From contig CAWGJF010000007.1 of assembly GCA_963822905.1 (NCBI GenBank), positions 310,001 through 374,000 on the forward strand: DNA of 64,000 nucleotides, given 5' to 3'. The notes under the pieces were generated by a model. It did not search any database and was not told the DNA's origin. It saw only the letters and a program-made list of their open reading frames with translations. Below, piece after piece: positions 15,850-25,042 of the stretch; the stretch's first letter is position 1, and the number at the start of each line of letters is the position of its first letter. The translations under genes and the position numbers were made by a program. The DNA comes from CAWGJF01 sp963822905 (GTDB lineage Bacteria; Bacteroidota; Ignavibacteria; Ignavibacteriales; Ignavibacteriaceae).

Positions 15850-17346
15850 TTAATTCGCATTATGCAATTTATCCATTAAATAAACAGCCAGCTTATCCAG
15901 CGCAATCCTCTCCTGCTCCATCGAATCTCTTTCACGAACTGTTACTGTCTGGTCTTCAAGAGTTTGTGTATCAACAGTTATACAGAAAGGAGTTCCGGCT
16001 TCATCCTGCCTGCGGTAACGCCTGCCGACTGCTCCTTTATCATCATAAAATACTTTGAAAGATTTGCGCAAGTCGGCTTCAATCTTTCTTGCAATTTCAG
16101 GCATACCGTCTTTGTTAACCAAAGGAAAGATTGCCGCTTTTACCGGCGCAAGTTTTGGATGGAATTTAAGAACAGATCTCATTTCCCCGTTAACTTCTTC
16201 TTCATAATAAGCATCAACAAGAAAAGCCATAAATGATCTGCTTGCACCTGCGGAAGTTTCGATAATGTAAGGAACAAATTTTTCTTTCGATTGCTCGTCA
16301 AAATATTTTAATGACTTGCCTGAAAACTGTTCGTGCCTGCTTAAGTCAAAATCAGTTCGGTTGTGAATTCCTTCAATCTCTCCCCAGCCGAAAGGAAATT
16401 CATACTCGATGTCAGTTGCTTCTTTTGCATAATGTGCAAGCTTGTTGGCTGGATGATCGTGATAGCGCAGTTTTTCAGGAGTCATTCCCAGAGACTTGAA
16501 CCACTGAAGTCTTTCAGCTTTCCAGTAGTCGTACCATTTTTTGTCTTCATCTGGGTTTACAAAAAACTGCATTTCCATCTGTTCGAACTCGCGTGTACGG
16601 AAAAGAAAATATTTTGTGTTGATTTCATTCCTGAATGCTTTGCCAATTTGTGCAATTCCAAAAGGAAGCTTTTGTCTTGCCGCACCCTGAACATTCAGAA
16701 AGTTCACAAAAATTCCCTGCGCGGTTTCGGGTCGCAGGTAAACAACAGCACTGCTGTCTTCAACAGGACCGATAAATGTTTTGAACATTAAATTGAATTT
16801 TCTTGCTTCAGTAAAAGTTCCTTTGTTACCGCATTGAGGACAGTTCAATAAACTAAGCAGTACTTTTGAAATCTCAGGATTTTCAAGCAGCAGTTCAAAA
16901 GGATCTTCGGAAGTATTTTTTAAAATCTCATCAATCTTTTTTGAAAGTGTTTCGTCACCCTTTAAAGATTCTTTCAGTTCCTCAATCGCTTTATCTTTTT
17001 TCTTTTCATTAATTGAATCGCCAAGCACATCGAGCCTGTACCTTGCTTTGCACTGCTTGCAGTCAATCATCGGGTCGGTAAAATTCTCAACGTGACCTGA
17101 TGCTTCCCAGACTTTCGGATGCATTAAAATAGAAGCATCAAGTCCTTCGACATCTTCACGGTAAGTATGGAATTTCCACCATTCTTCTTTTATATTTTTT
17201 AATAGTTCAACACCGAGCGGACCGTAATCCCAGCAGCCGTTTAATCCGCCATAAATTTCACTCGATTGAAAAACAAATCCTTTTCTTTTTGCAAGAGAAA
17301 CAATCTTTTCCAGCAAGTCGTTCTGTTTTTTATTCTTTGCGCTAAT
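15850..17346 (-). CDS. glyS: Glycyl-tRNA synthetase, class II dimeric type
   Basis: GlyRS attaches glycine to tRNA-Gly. This is the single-chain eukaryote/archaea/Thermus-like type, not the alpha2beta2 type. Recognisable parts are FQSSEIYGGLNGCWDYGPLG at the N terminus, a Cys pair pattern CKQC...CPQC of an inserted zinc-binding region, motif 2 (FGIAQIGKAFRNEI and TREFEQMEMQFF), and motif 3 near VDAYYEEE. A C-terminal anticodon-binding domain starts at about residue 390. The only conventional start nearby is a TTG at 17316 without a ribosome site. In-frame codons continue to an ATT at 17346, which sits 7 nt after AAGGAGGA, so AUU initiation giving 498 residues is the better reading. Confidence 0.92.
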   Translation of the reverse strand: MSAKNKKQNDLLEKIVSLAKRKGFVFQSSEIYGGLNGCWDYGPLGVELLKNIKEEWWKFHTYREDVEGLDASILMHPKVWEASGHVENFTDPMIDCKQCKARYRLDVLGDSINEKKKDKAIEELKESLKGDETLSKKIDEILKNTSEDPFELLLENPEISKVLLSLLNCPQCGNKGTFTEARKFNLMFKTFIGPVEDSSAVVYLRPETAQGIFVNFLNVQGAARQKLPFGIAQIGKAFRNEINTKYFLFRTREFEQMEMQFFVNPDEDKKWYDYWKAERLQWFKSLGMTPEKLRYHDHPANKLAHYAKEATDIEYEFPFGWGEIEGIHNRTDFDLSRHEQFSGKSLKYFDEQSKEKFVPYIIETSAGASRSFMAFLVDAYYEEEVNGEMRSVLKFHPKLAPVKAAIFPLVNKDGMPEIARKIEADLRKSFKVFYDDKGAVGRRYRRQDEAGTPFCITVDTQTLEDQTVTVRERDSMEQERIALDKLAVYLMDKLHNAN

Positions 17347-17744
17347 GGTAAAATCCTCCTTGTAAGTAAATTTTCAGGTCTCGAATATAGCAAATGTGAA
17401 GGAAATAATCTGAGGGTTTACGTTTGTTCCAGCGACATTTAAAATAAAATTTTGAGTATTAGTGTATAGTGTGCTAAGTTTAAGCAGTGTTTTATGACAT
17501 CCCTTCAGGATTTTTGATTAGTTTGTATATAGTTTTTATAATCATTTCACGCCTTCGGCGTTTTAACTTCAAGCCCGAATGGCTGACATTTTTATAATTA
17601 AAACACAAACCAGTTCAGTTAAAATTCCGAAGGAATGAATTTATTCTTATGAAATATTATTCTGCTCTTCGATTTATTTTGGACAGCACTGAATACTTAT
17701 TATAATAACTTTTTAATAATTTGCACATCAAAAAAAGGATAAAA
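17347..17744. other. 398-nt intergenic region with three short hairpins
   Basis: No gene is visible. The stretch separates divergent glyS and the DUF47-pit pair and should hold both promoters. It contains three small palindromes within 140 bases: ATCC..GGAT (17499-17511), CGCC-TTC-GGCG (17550-17560) and ATTCC-GAA-GGAAT (17624-17636). They resemble remnants of intergenic palindromic repeats. I could not pick promoter boxes with confidence. Confidence 0.4.
17354..17361 (-). promoter_or_regulatory. Strong ribosome site before an ATT start of glyS
   Basis: AAGGAGGA on the minus strand, followed by TTTTACC and then ATT AGC GCA AAG in the glyS frame. It is one of the strongest Shine-Dalgarno matches in the window and its spacing points to the ATT at 17346 as the initiation codon. 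Confidence 0.6.
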
Positions 17745-18357
17745 ATGTTAAAGGCGCTTTTACCCAAAGAAGAAAAATATTTTATTGACTTCAGAGAAAT
17801 GCTGGCTCACATCACTGAAATGGCTAAGTACACAGAGCAGTTGTTTGCTGATGATCTCACAGATAAAAATCATTACCTGAATATGAAACCTCTCGAATTA
17901 AGATGTGACGAGATTTCAAGCAGGGTTGTAAAAAGATTGAATAAAACATTCATTACTCCTTTCGACCGTGAAGATATTTTTGCTTTAATCAAAAAACTAG
18001 ATGATGTCAGCGATATGCTTCTCGGTGCTGCTTCAAGGATAAGCACTTTTAACATGACAAAAAAAATAAAGTACGCCGACCAGCTTGCATCGATAATTCA
18101 TAAACAAGTAAAAGAACTTGCAGAAGCTGTTCAGGATCTTGAAGCAAGGAAAATTAATGAATGTAAAGCGGTAAAAGATCTGGAAACCGAAGCCGATAAT
18201 GTTTACCGCACTGCAATGACAGAACTTTTCGCAAATGAAAAAGACGCTGTAGAATTAATTAAAAAGAAAGAGATATTTGGATCTTCTTGAAAGAACATCG
18301 GACAGATGCCAGTCTGTTGCAAATGTAGTAATATCAATCTTTATCAAGAACGCCTGA
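17745..18357 (+). CDS. DUF47 PhoU-like protein, frameshifted near end
   Basis: A PhoU-like helical protein of the DUF47 family that usually accompanies Pit phosphate transporters. The ATG at 17745 follows AAAGGAT and begins MLKALLPKEEKYFIDFREML. As written the frame stops at 18290 after KKKEIFGSS. Removing one G from the GG at 18279-18280 restores the conserved end KKKEIFDLLERTSDRCQSVANVVISIFIKNA, and the stop then lies at 18355-18357, overlapping the ATG of the Pit gene. Function is inferred from the family: probably regulation of, or partnership with, the transporter. The restored protein is 203 residues. Confidence 0.85.
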
Positions 18358-19354
18358 TGGAAGTTGTTGTTCTGATAATTGCACTCGCTCTCGTCTTCGA
18401 TTTTTACAATGGAATGAACGATGCTGCAAATTCTATTGCTACAGTTGTAGCAACCAGAGTGCTTACACCATTCCAGGCAGTTTTCTGGGCAGCTATTTTT
18501 AATTTCCTTGCAGTCTTCCTGTTTCGGGGTAAGTGTTGCAGCAACAATCGGTAAAGGTATTGTTGATGTTTCAATTGTTGATAACACGGTTATTTTTTCC
18601 GGATTAGTCGGTGCAATTGCTTTAACAAGCATCGCAACACATTTCGGATTGCCGATAAGTGTTTCTCATTCAATTATCGGCGGATATGGCGGAGCAGCAA
18701 TCATCAAAGCCGGATTTGGTGCACTGATACTTTCCGGCTATGTGAAAATAATAATCTTCATTTTTGCTGCGCCAATTATAGGAATGGTGATGGGATATTT
18801 GTTTTCAGTTCTTACAATATGGATAGTCAGAAATCAACCCCCAGCGAAAGGTTGATAAATATTTTAGACGACTTCAATTAGTTTCTGCCGGGCTTTACAG
18901 TTTAAGTCACGGATCAAATGATGCACAAAAAACAATTGGTATAATAAGCGTTGTGCTTTTCACAAATGGACTTATTGGTGAAAATTTTGTTGTTCCTTAT
19001 TGGGTTATTGTTATCAGCTACTCAGTAATTTCCATGGGAACACTGATCGGCGGATGGAAGGTTATTAAAACTTTAGGAATGAGAGTCACAAAATTAAATC
19101 CGTTCGGCGGATTCAGTGCTGAAACTTCTGCAGGCTTAACTATTATTGGTGCAACAATTCTTGGAATCCCGGTAAGCACAACGCACACAATTACGGGTTC
19201 AATAATTGGTGTTGGTTCTGTAAAGGGTCTTTCTGCAGTCAGATGGGGAGTTGCAAAAAATATTCTCTGGGCGTGGGTTTTAACAATTCCGCTATCAGCA
19301 TTATTTGCAATGCTTGCTTATATTATTGTTAGTAATGTTATAACCTGGTTTTAA
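18357..19354 (+). CDS. pit: Inorganic phosphate transporter Pit, two frameshifts
   Basis: Low-affinity phosphate permease of the PiT family, inner membrane. It begins at ATG 18357 (MEVVVLIIALALVFDFYNGMNDAANS), the family's first duplicated GxNDxAN motif. The second copy appears as SLSHGSNDAQKTIGIIS. The reading frame is broken twice: at 18522-18524 (TTT for TT; restores AVFLFGVSVAATIGKG) and at 18850-18851 (GG for G; restores PPAKVDKYFRRLQLVSAGLYSLSHGSND). With both repaired the protein is about 331 residues with about ten hydrophobic segments, normal for the family. Both breaks are single extra bases in homopolymers. It forms a pair with the DUF47 gene and overlaps the convergent gene by 17 nt. 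Confidence 0.87.
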
Positions 19355-20260
19355 TTTTTTGAAGCTCGCCTTTCAGGAACTTTTCTATTTCTAAATGATC
19401 TTTCGACAGCTTTCCATATTTAACTATCACAACTTCCAGCAAGTTTAAGCTCTGAATTATATAACTAATTTTTAAAAGTACAATTTTCTTTTTCACTTTC
19501 GAGTTTTTGATTTTATTGTCAATTGCCTCAATGTGCTTTTTTATTGTATAAAAATCGCCACGATCAATCGGTCCCGAAAGGGCTTTTGAAGGAGACAATT
19601 TGAAAACATTGTTAAGTGCCGATTGTGTGGTTTCCTTAAGAATATCTTCAGGCAAAATATTTTTTGAAGATATTAAAGAGAAAGCATTAAAAAGATTACC
19701 TGCTAGAAAGTTTGAACTATGAACTGCAGCAAGATGATGCAAAACTTTATTTTCAGAACTAATCCGGTGAGATTTCAATTTTAATTTTTTGCATAGCTGA
19801 ATTAAAAAATTAAGAGTTCGTTTATCATCTGATTCGATTGAAACCGGAGAATTTTTTAAATCAATTTTATTTTTTGAAGGGAAAGGTCGGATGATATGAA
19901 GTGAGCCTGTTTCACCGCCTTTCTTTTTTAAAGAGATTAATGAATGTATAGTTTCCACTCCGGAAAAGTGAATAACAAAACATTCCGAAAAATCTTTCCT
20001 GATTTTGGCTAATTCATTATGAAACTTTTCTTATTTCTCCATCAGGAACAGTTAGAAGAAAACATTTACTCTTTTGAAATATCTTTTAAAGAATCGGAAT
20101 AATTTTTAATCTTATTCTGATTAGCAAGTTTTTTTGCAGAAGAAATTTTTCTGCTGATCACTTGTGAAATGTTGTATCCGGATTTCAGAAGAGCAGGAGT
20201 GATTGAATGTGAAATTTTTCCCGCACCGATGATGACACAATTATATTTACTCTTTGTCAT
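19338..20260 (-). CDS. Rossmann-like/DUF2520 oxidoreductase, frameshifted
   Basis: The N terminus (KYNCVIIGAGKISHSITPALLKSGY) is an NAD(P)-binding Rossmann start. The C-terminal part (HHLAAVHSSNFLAGNLFNAFSL, LSPSKALSGPIDRGDFYTIKKHIEAI) is the DUF2520 domain, related to pyrroline-5-carboxylate reductase-like folds. Between them the frame breaks at about 20069 and at 20022-20024 (TTT for TT). Repair restores KCFLLTVPDGEIRKVHNELAKI and HFSGVETIHSL. The ATG at 20260 overlaps the amrB stop (TGATG). Substrate is unknown for this family. It is the last gene of the tnaA-DUF4905-amrA-amrB run. Confidence 0.75.
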
Positions 20261-21081
20261 CAATCACCATAAACAACTGCGGAAAGGTAGCCGACAACTT
20301 CCTTGTTATCCCCGGTTGTATCGCCGGAATCACTTCTGTGCAGAACAGTACTGGATTTTATATTCTTAAGTTTTGCTGCTTTCATCATCACTGCAATTGG
20401 TCCGCCACCGCACGCCTCGCAATTATTAAATGCAAGATCTTCCATCAGCTTTTCAGGATCCATATTCATTATATCATCTTCCACAATCGAATCGAGTTCA
20501 TTAGCTTCCATCTTGTTATGAAAGTGCGATAAATCAGAACTTACAACTATGAATGTGGTTTCATCAATTACATTTGCAATTGCCGAAGCAAGTTCATCGA
20601 CATAAAGTTTCGTCTGGTCGCCCATTACAACCGGAACAATCTTAAAATCTTTTAAAACAGATTGAAGAAACGGCAGCTGAACTTCAAGTGCGTGTTCTCT
20701 TCTATGCCCTTCCTGGCCTTTGTGAATTACTTTGCTTTGCTTCAAAAGTTTTTCAGAAAGTTCTTTATCGACTTTTAAAACTCCGAGTGGAGTCTGGTAA
20801 GCATCACCGTCAAAAATTGAAATGCCCGGAAAATATTCCGAATGACTTGGAGAAATTACGATTACTGACTTATAATTTTTTCCTTTTATTGAATTGTAAG
20901 CATAAGCAGCAGTCTTACCGGAATAAATATAACCCGCATGTGGTGCAATTATTCCAAAAATATTTTTTACCTCAATTTGTGGTTTACAAATGTCAAGCAT
21001 CAGACTAATTTCTTTCTGAAGCTTATCAGGCTCAGCGGGATAAAAATATCCGGCAACCTGCGGTGGTCTTACGTATTGCAT
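20260..21081 (-). CDS. amrB: AmmeMemoRadiSam system protein B (MEMO1 family)
   Basis: A 273-residue member of the MEMO1 family, related in fold to extradiol dioxygenases. Conserved blocks are RPPQVAGYFYP, APHAGYIYSGKTAAYA, SPSHSEYFPG, HRREHALEVQLPFLQ, VVSSDLSHFH and the Cys-containing NNCEACGGGP. The start is set at ATG 21081 (MQYVRPPQVAG), where the family begins, after GAAGGAA. A longer frame to 21186 overlaps amrA and is not family-like. It follows amrA by 14 nt. The usual radical SAM partner is not in the window. The biochemical role is not established here. Confidence 0.87.
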   Translation of the reverse strand: MQYVRPPQVAGYFYPAEPDKLQKEISLMLDICKPQIEVKNIFGIIAPHAGYIYSGKTAAYAYNSIKGKNYKSVIVISPSHSEYFPGISIFDGDAYQTPLGVLKVDKELSEKLLKQSKVIHKGQEGHRREHALEVQLPFLQSVLKDFKIVPVVMGDQTKLYVDELASAIANVIDETTFIVVSSDLSHFHNKMEANELDSIVEDDIMNMDPEKLMEDLAFNNCEACGGGPIAVMMKAAKLKNIKSSTVLHRSDSGDTTGDNKEVVGYLSAVVYGD

Positions 21082-21095
21082 AGTGTTAATTCCTT

Positions 21096-21643
21096 CTAAT
21101 CTTCTCCAAATACATCTGCGGTAAAAACTTTTATATTCAGCATCCTTTCTTTCCAGTATTCGCCATATAAACCGGCTTTCTGGCAAAGTGCTTTCAGAAA
21201 TTGCGAAACATCAAAATTATGTTCAGTTGCAACCTGCGGAAGCAGAACTGCCCTACCGCCTTCATCAAGAAGAATCCATGATTTCCCGATTACAATTTCA
21301 TCATAACTTTTAATCGGCATAAATGGTGAAAGCACTGAAATCTCAACCTTGAAATCTTCAAGTTCATCAATCGAAACAGGTAGAAATCTTGTATCATTTA
21401 AATGCAGCTTGTTTTGCAGCTTCAATAATTGTTTCGAACAGGCTTTTGTAACCCATTAAGATATCCAATGCAGCCGCGCAACTGGTTATCAATTTTCAAA
21501 GTGACAAAAGCACCAAGATTCTTTTTTAAGTCCGGGAATTTTTCAAAATCCGGCTGAATTATTTCAACATTTTCAAACTCCGACCGAATTGATTTTTTTG
21601 CGGTCTCAATTAAAATATCTTTTTCTTCATAACTTAAATTCAT
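21096..21643 (-). CDS. amrA: AmmeMemoRadiSam protein A (AMMECR1), frameshifted
   Basis: AMMECR1-domain protein of about 180 residues after repair. The N-terminal part (DILIETAKKSIRSEF, LGAFVTLKIDNQLRGCIGYL) contains the family's RGCIG signature. The C-terminal part (RFLPVSIDELEDFKVEISVLSP, WILLDEGGRAVLLPQVATEHNFD) is also typical. The frame breaks twice, at 21456-21457 (AA for A) and 21397-21399 (AAA for AA). Correcting both gives YLMGYKSLFETIIEAAKQAAFNDTRF. It sits directly before amrB and 10 nt after the DUF4905-like gene, on the minus strand. Function of the family is not settled. Confidence 0.85.
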
Positions 21644-21652
21644 ATTCTCTGC

Positions 21653-22477
21653 TCAATCAATTAAAGAATATACAACAAGTCTTGTCTTTCCGAATAACAA
21701 AAACAAAAATTTATCTTTTACAAAAAATGATTCCGGTTTATAATTTTGATTTCCTGTATCAAGTTCTTCTTCTAAAATAAGTTTTCCTGTGTTTAAGTCA
21801 ACAGCAAAGAAATAATTATTTAATAGATTGTTTTCTGCAACGGTGTGAAAATTCAACAAAAGTAAATCTTGGAAGAAAATAAATCCAATTCTTCCTGAAA
21901 TAATGAATTTGTTTTTTAATTCAGTCAAGATTTTATTTAATCTTTCATCCGTAGAATCATTCTGTATTATGTAATCGGGAAATTTGTAATTTACGAATTC
22001 AGAATCTGATGAATCATCTTTCAATTTTTGTAAATTAACCGGATTTTCTCCTAGTTCTTCAATCAATTTTCCTGTTGATGCATCTATTGAAAAATAATCT
22101 CTTCCGTCAAATTTCTGTTGGTAACAATAAATTTTATCATCATGAATAAACTGGAAAGTATTTTGGTCAGTTTCCCAAAGTATTTTTTTATTGTTCAGAT
22201 CAAAAGCAATTATTCCTATGTGCTGCGGAAGATCGGGTTTGACAAAGCGGTGAAAATAAATTACTTCATTTTTTATTGCTTCAATCCCGGTCCAGAATTT
22301 TTCTTCAAGCTGAAAATCTTTTAAAAGAGTTTTTCCATTTGACAAATCAAGACAATTAAAATAAACCTGTTGTTTTTCCGAATCTCTTTCTTCGATAACG
22401 AGTTTGTTTGTATCAGTTGGTAATATTCTCCAGATTTGTCTTTTGTTATCAAACTTGAAATTCTTTTTTATTTTCAT
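21653..22477 (-). CDS. DUF4905-like protein with PQQ-type repeats
   Basis: A 274-residue soluble protein without a signal peptide. It contains repeated motifs of the form (A/V)DLNNKKILWETD, FDLNTGKLILEEE and SIDASTGKLIEEL, typical of a small beta-propeller built from PQQ-like repeats. The start (NKRQIWRILPTDTNKLVIEERD) resembles DUF4905 proteins of Bacteroidota and relatives, which I recall only moderately well. It starts 3 nt after the tnaA stop and ends 10 nt before amrA, so it is in one operon with them. No function can be given. Confidence 0.65.
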   Translation of the reverse strand: MKIKKNFKFDNKRQIWRILPTDTNKLVIEERDSEKQQVYFNCLDLSNGKTLLKDFQLEEKFWTGIEAIKNEVIYFHRFVKPDLPQHIGIIAFDLNNKKILWETDQNTFQFIHDDKIYCYQQKFDGRDYFSIDASTGKLIEELGENPVNLQKLKDDSSDSEFVNYKFPDYIIQNDSTDERLNKILTELKNKFIISGRIGFIFFQDLLLLNFHTVAENNLLNNYFFAVDLNTGKLILEEELDTGNQNYKPESFFVKDKFLFLLFGKTRLVVYSLID

Positions 22478-22479
22478 TC

Positions 22480-23859
22480 TTATTTCATCGGTTCAAACTG
22501 TGCAGTAAAATGTCTGAGCATAGGTGCTTCATAAATTATTTTATAGCCTTTAAGATTTTTCCTGTTCTTATAAACTTCTTCAATCACTTCAATTAAATAA
22601 TCGATATGACTCTGAGTGTAAACTCTTCTCGGAATTGCAAGTCGTACAAGTTCCATCATCGAGGGAATGAGCTTTCCATTTTTATCATACTTGCCAAACA
22701 TTACACTTCCAATTTCAACTGCCCTGATTCCACCTTCAAGATAAAGTTCGCAAACGACCGACTGCCCGGGATACTGATCAGCTGGAACATCTGGCAGAAA
22801 CCTTTTTGCATCAATATAAATTGCATGTCCTCCTGGCGGCTCGATAATCGGGACACCAATTGAGACAAGTTTATCACCAAGATACTCAACACTTCGCAAA
22901 CGATATTGTAAATAATGTTCATCGAGAACTTCTTCCAATCCCTGTGCAACTGCTTCAAGGTCTCTTCCTGCAAGTCCGCCATATGTTGGAAAGCCTTCTG
23001 TAACAATTAGAAGATTCCTGCACTTCATTGCAAGTTCTTCATCATTCATTGCAAGGAAGCCGCCGATATTTACTAATGCATCTTTCTTTGCGCTCATCGT
23101 TGCACCATCTGCATAAGAAAACATTTCCTGTGCAATTTCCAAAGCAGATTTATTTTCGAAGCCTTTTTCTCTTTTCTTGATAAAATATGCATTCTCTGCA
23201 AATCGACAGGCATCGAGGAAAAGCGGAATATTATATTTTTTACAGACTTCCTTCACATCACGGATGTTCTGCATCGAAACCGGCTGACCGCCTCCGGAAT
23301 TGTTGGTTACCGTAAGCATACAAACCGGAATATTCTCAGCACCTTTTACCTTAATGAATGCTTCAAGTTTTTCAACATCCATATTCCCTTTAAAGTCTGC
23401 GCGCTGTTCAGGATGTTTTCCAATTTCATTTAGAAGATCAACAGCTTCTGCACCGGTGAATTCTATGTTTGCTCTTGTAGTGTCGAAGTGAGTATTATTC
23501 GGAATAAATTTTCCGGGGCCACCGATAATCGAAAATAAAATTTTTTCCGCTGCTCTTCCCTGGTGTGTCGGTATTACTAATTTCATTCCCGTGACTTTGT
23601 TTACGGCCGCTTCAAACCTGTAAAAACTTTTTGAACCGGCATAAGCTTCATCGCCTTCCATTATTCCAGCCCACTGTTTTGCACTCATTGCAGAAGTACC
23701 GCTGTCGGTTAAAAGATCAATAAGAACATCATCGGCGTGAATCATAAAAGGATTGTATCCTGATTTTTTAAGGATTTCTTCTCTGTCTTCACGGGTTGTA
23801 AACCGGATTGGTTCAACAGATTTTATTTTGAAAGGTTCGATAATTGTCTTGTATTCCAT
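22480..23859 (-). CDS. tnaA: Tryptophanase
   Basis: PLP-dependent beta-eliminating lyase of about 459 residues that cleaves tryptophan to indole, pyruvate and ammonia. Visible features include DLLTDSGTSAMSAKQWAG, the PLP lysine region SYADGATMSAKKDALVNIGG, EGFPTYGGLAGRDLEA and TIPRR-like LAIPRRVYTQSH. The close relative tyrosine phenol-lyase has an Arg in its MERG block; here the block reads RAVEIGSVMFG, as in tryptophanases, which favours tnaA. The ATG at 23859 (MEYKTIIEPFK) follows GGGAAACTGAA; a start six codons upstream is possible. It heads a five-gene minus-strand run. No tnaC-like leader was recognised. Confidence 0.88.
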   Translation of the reverse strand: MEYKTIIEPFKIKSVEPIRFTTREDREEILKKSGYNPFMIHADDVLIDLLTDSGTSAMSAKQWAGIMEGDEAYAGSKSFYRFEAAVNKVTGMKLVIPTHQGRAAEKILFSIIGGPGKFIPNNTHFDTTRANIEFTGAEAVDLLNEIGKHPEQRADFKGNMDVEKLEAFIKVKGAENIPVCMLTVTNNSGGGQPVSMQNIRDVKEVCKKYNIPLFLDACRFAENAYFIKKREKGFENKSALEIAQEMFSYADGATMSAKKDALVNIGGFLAMNDEELAMKCRNLLIVTEGFPTYGGLAGRDLEAVAQGLEEVLDEHYLQYRLRSVEYLGDKLVSIGVPIIEPPGGHAIYIDAKRFLPDVPADQYPGQSVVCELYLEGGIRAVEIGSVMFGKYDKNGKLIPSMMELVRLAIPRRVYTQSHIDYLIEVIEEVYKNRKNLKGYKIIYEAPMLRHFTAQFEPMK

Positions 23860-24039
23860 TTCAGTTTCCCACATCAATTTAAATTAAAAATATTTTTACG
23901 TCACAAACTTAATGAAACGAACACGACTTTACTTACTAAAAGAGTAGAAATTATCATTACCAATCATCAATTAATTATTGCCTTTAATTCAAACAATGAA
24001 TAATTTTTTACATACAATAATTTAAATGAGGGCACACTA

Positions 24040-24855
24040 ATGGAAACAAACGATACTTTAGATCAAACTACTGAACAAACCGGTAACGGTGGAAGTGAAG
24101 AGTTAGCACACAGTGATAAAATGATCGGTGTTTTTTCTGAACCATCAAATATGTTTGAGAACACCGCAAAATTTCCACCCCGCACAAAAGATTGGCTGAT
24201 TCCTGTTTTGATTCTTTTCCTGGTTATTGCAATCATAAGAATTATTGCTATGTCAAACCAGGAAGTAGCTTATGAATCAAAAAAAGCACAGGTTGACAGA
24301 ATTGAAAAAATGGTTGAAAGTGGAACACTTACACGTGAGCAAGGCGATAAAGCACTAGAACAAATCGATAAACAATCTGAGTTTATGAAGGGACCTATTG
24401 GCTGGGTAATAACTGTTGTCTCCACAATCATTTTTGGCGGAATCTTTTTCTTTATCATGGCAGGTATTTATTTCCTCTTTATAAAATTTGGATTGAAAGG
24501 ACAAGGCAGTTACAATTCCGCATTGGTGGCCAATGGTTTAACAGCATACATAACTCTTCTTCAAATGATACTTGGCGGAATTTTAACTATGGTTTTGGGA
24601 AGAATGATTATGGATACAAGTCTTGCCTCAGTATTGGGAACCGATAAAGCAACTATCACCGGCTGGCTTTTTGCTAAAGTTGATCCATTATCAATCTGGG
24701 CTTATTCTGTTCTAAGCATCGGATTTGCAAAAATGTTTAAAGCAAAATCAGCAGTTCCATATTTCATACTTATTTTCGCATTATGGATTATCGGCGGATT
24801 GATTATGTATTTTATCGCTGTCAATGTCCCGATGCTAAGAGGAATGCTGCAATAA
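24040..24855 (+). CDS. YIP1-family membrane protein
   Basis: A 271-residue integral membrane protein. After a soluble N terminus, the block MIGVFSEPSNMFENTAKFP is the usual opening of YIP1-domain proteins. It is followed by about five hydrophobic helices (WLIPVLILFLVIAIIRIIA, WVITVVSTIIFGGIFFFIMAGIYF, TLLQMILGGILTMVLG, FILIFALWIIGGLIMYFIA). Residues about 85-120 form a charged helical hairpin in the first loop. GAGGG precedes the ATG. It lies upstream of, and co-directional with, the ABC block, 187 nt away. Function is unknown; related proteins often accompany transporter genes. Confidence 0.75.
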   Translation: METNDTLDQTTEQTGNGGSEELAHSDKMIGVFSEPSNMFENTAKFPPRTKDWLIPVLILFLVIAIIRIIAMSNQEVAYESKKAQVDRIEKMVESGTLTREQGDKALEQIDKQSEFMKGPIGWVITVVSTIIFGGIFFFIMAGIYFLFIKFGLKGQGSYNSALVANGLTAYITLLQMILGGILTMVLGRMIMDTSLASVLGTDKATITGWLFAKVDPLSIWAYSVLSIGFAKMFKAKSAVPYFILIFALWIIGGLIMYFIAVNVPMLRGMLQ

Positions 24856-24912
24856 GAATCAGGGAAAAATTATTTAGATTAAATAATTGACACAAGCACT
24901 TTAAGCAGCGTC

Positions 24913-24938
24913 AAATAAAATTTTAAATTTATTTTTTT
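24913..24938 (+). terminator. AT-rich terminator-like hairpin
   Basis: AAATAAAATTT and TAAATTTATTT form an imperfect AT stem ending in a run of seven T, 60-80 nt after the YIP1 gene. A second inverted repeat, AATTATTTA/TAAATAATT, lies at 24868-24888. Weak, because no GC is in the stem. Confidence 0.35.
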
Positions 24939-25042
24939 AGCGCGGAACTTTGCTGAATCATCTGCGTCAAAATTTATTGTTTTGAAAAAACTTTTTAGTT
25001 TTACTCTTTCACTTAGGGCAAAAATCTGCTGATCAATAAAAT

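Noticed and set aside
20260..21186. AmrB with a 35-residue N-terminal extension.
   Set aside because: The extension overlaps amrA and has no family similarity; the conserved start is MQYVRPPQVAG at 21081.
22480..23859. Tyrosine phenol-lyase instead of tryptophanase.
   Set aside because: Parts of the sequence resemble the lyase, but the MERG arginine that binds the phenol group is replaced by the tryptophanase-type VEIG block.
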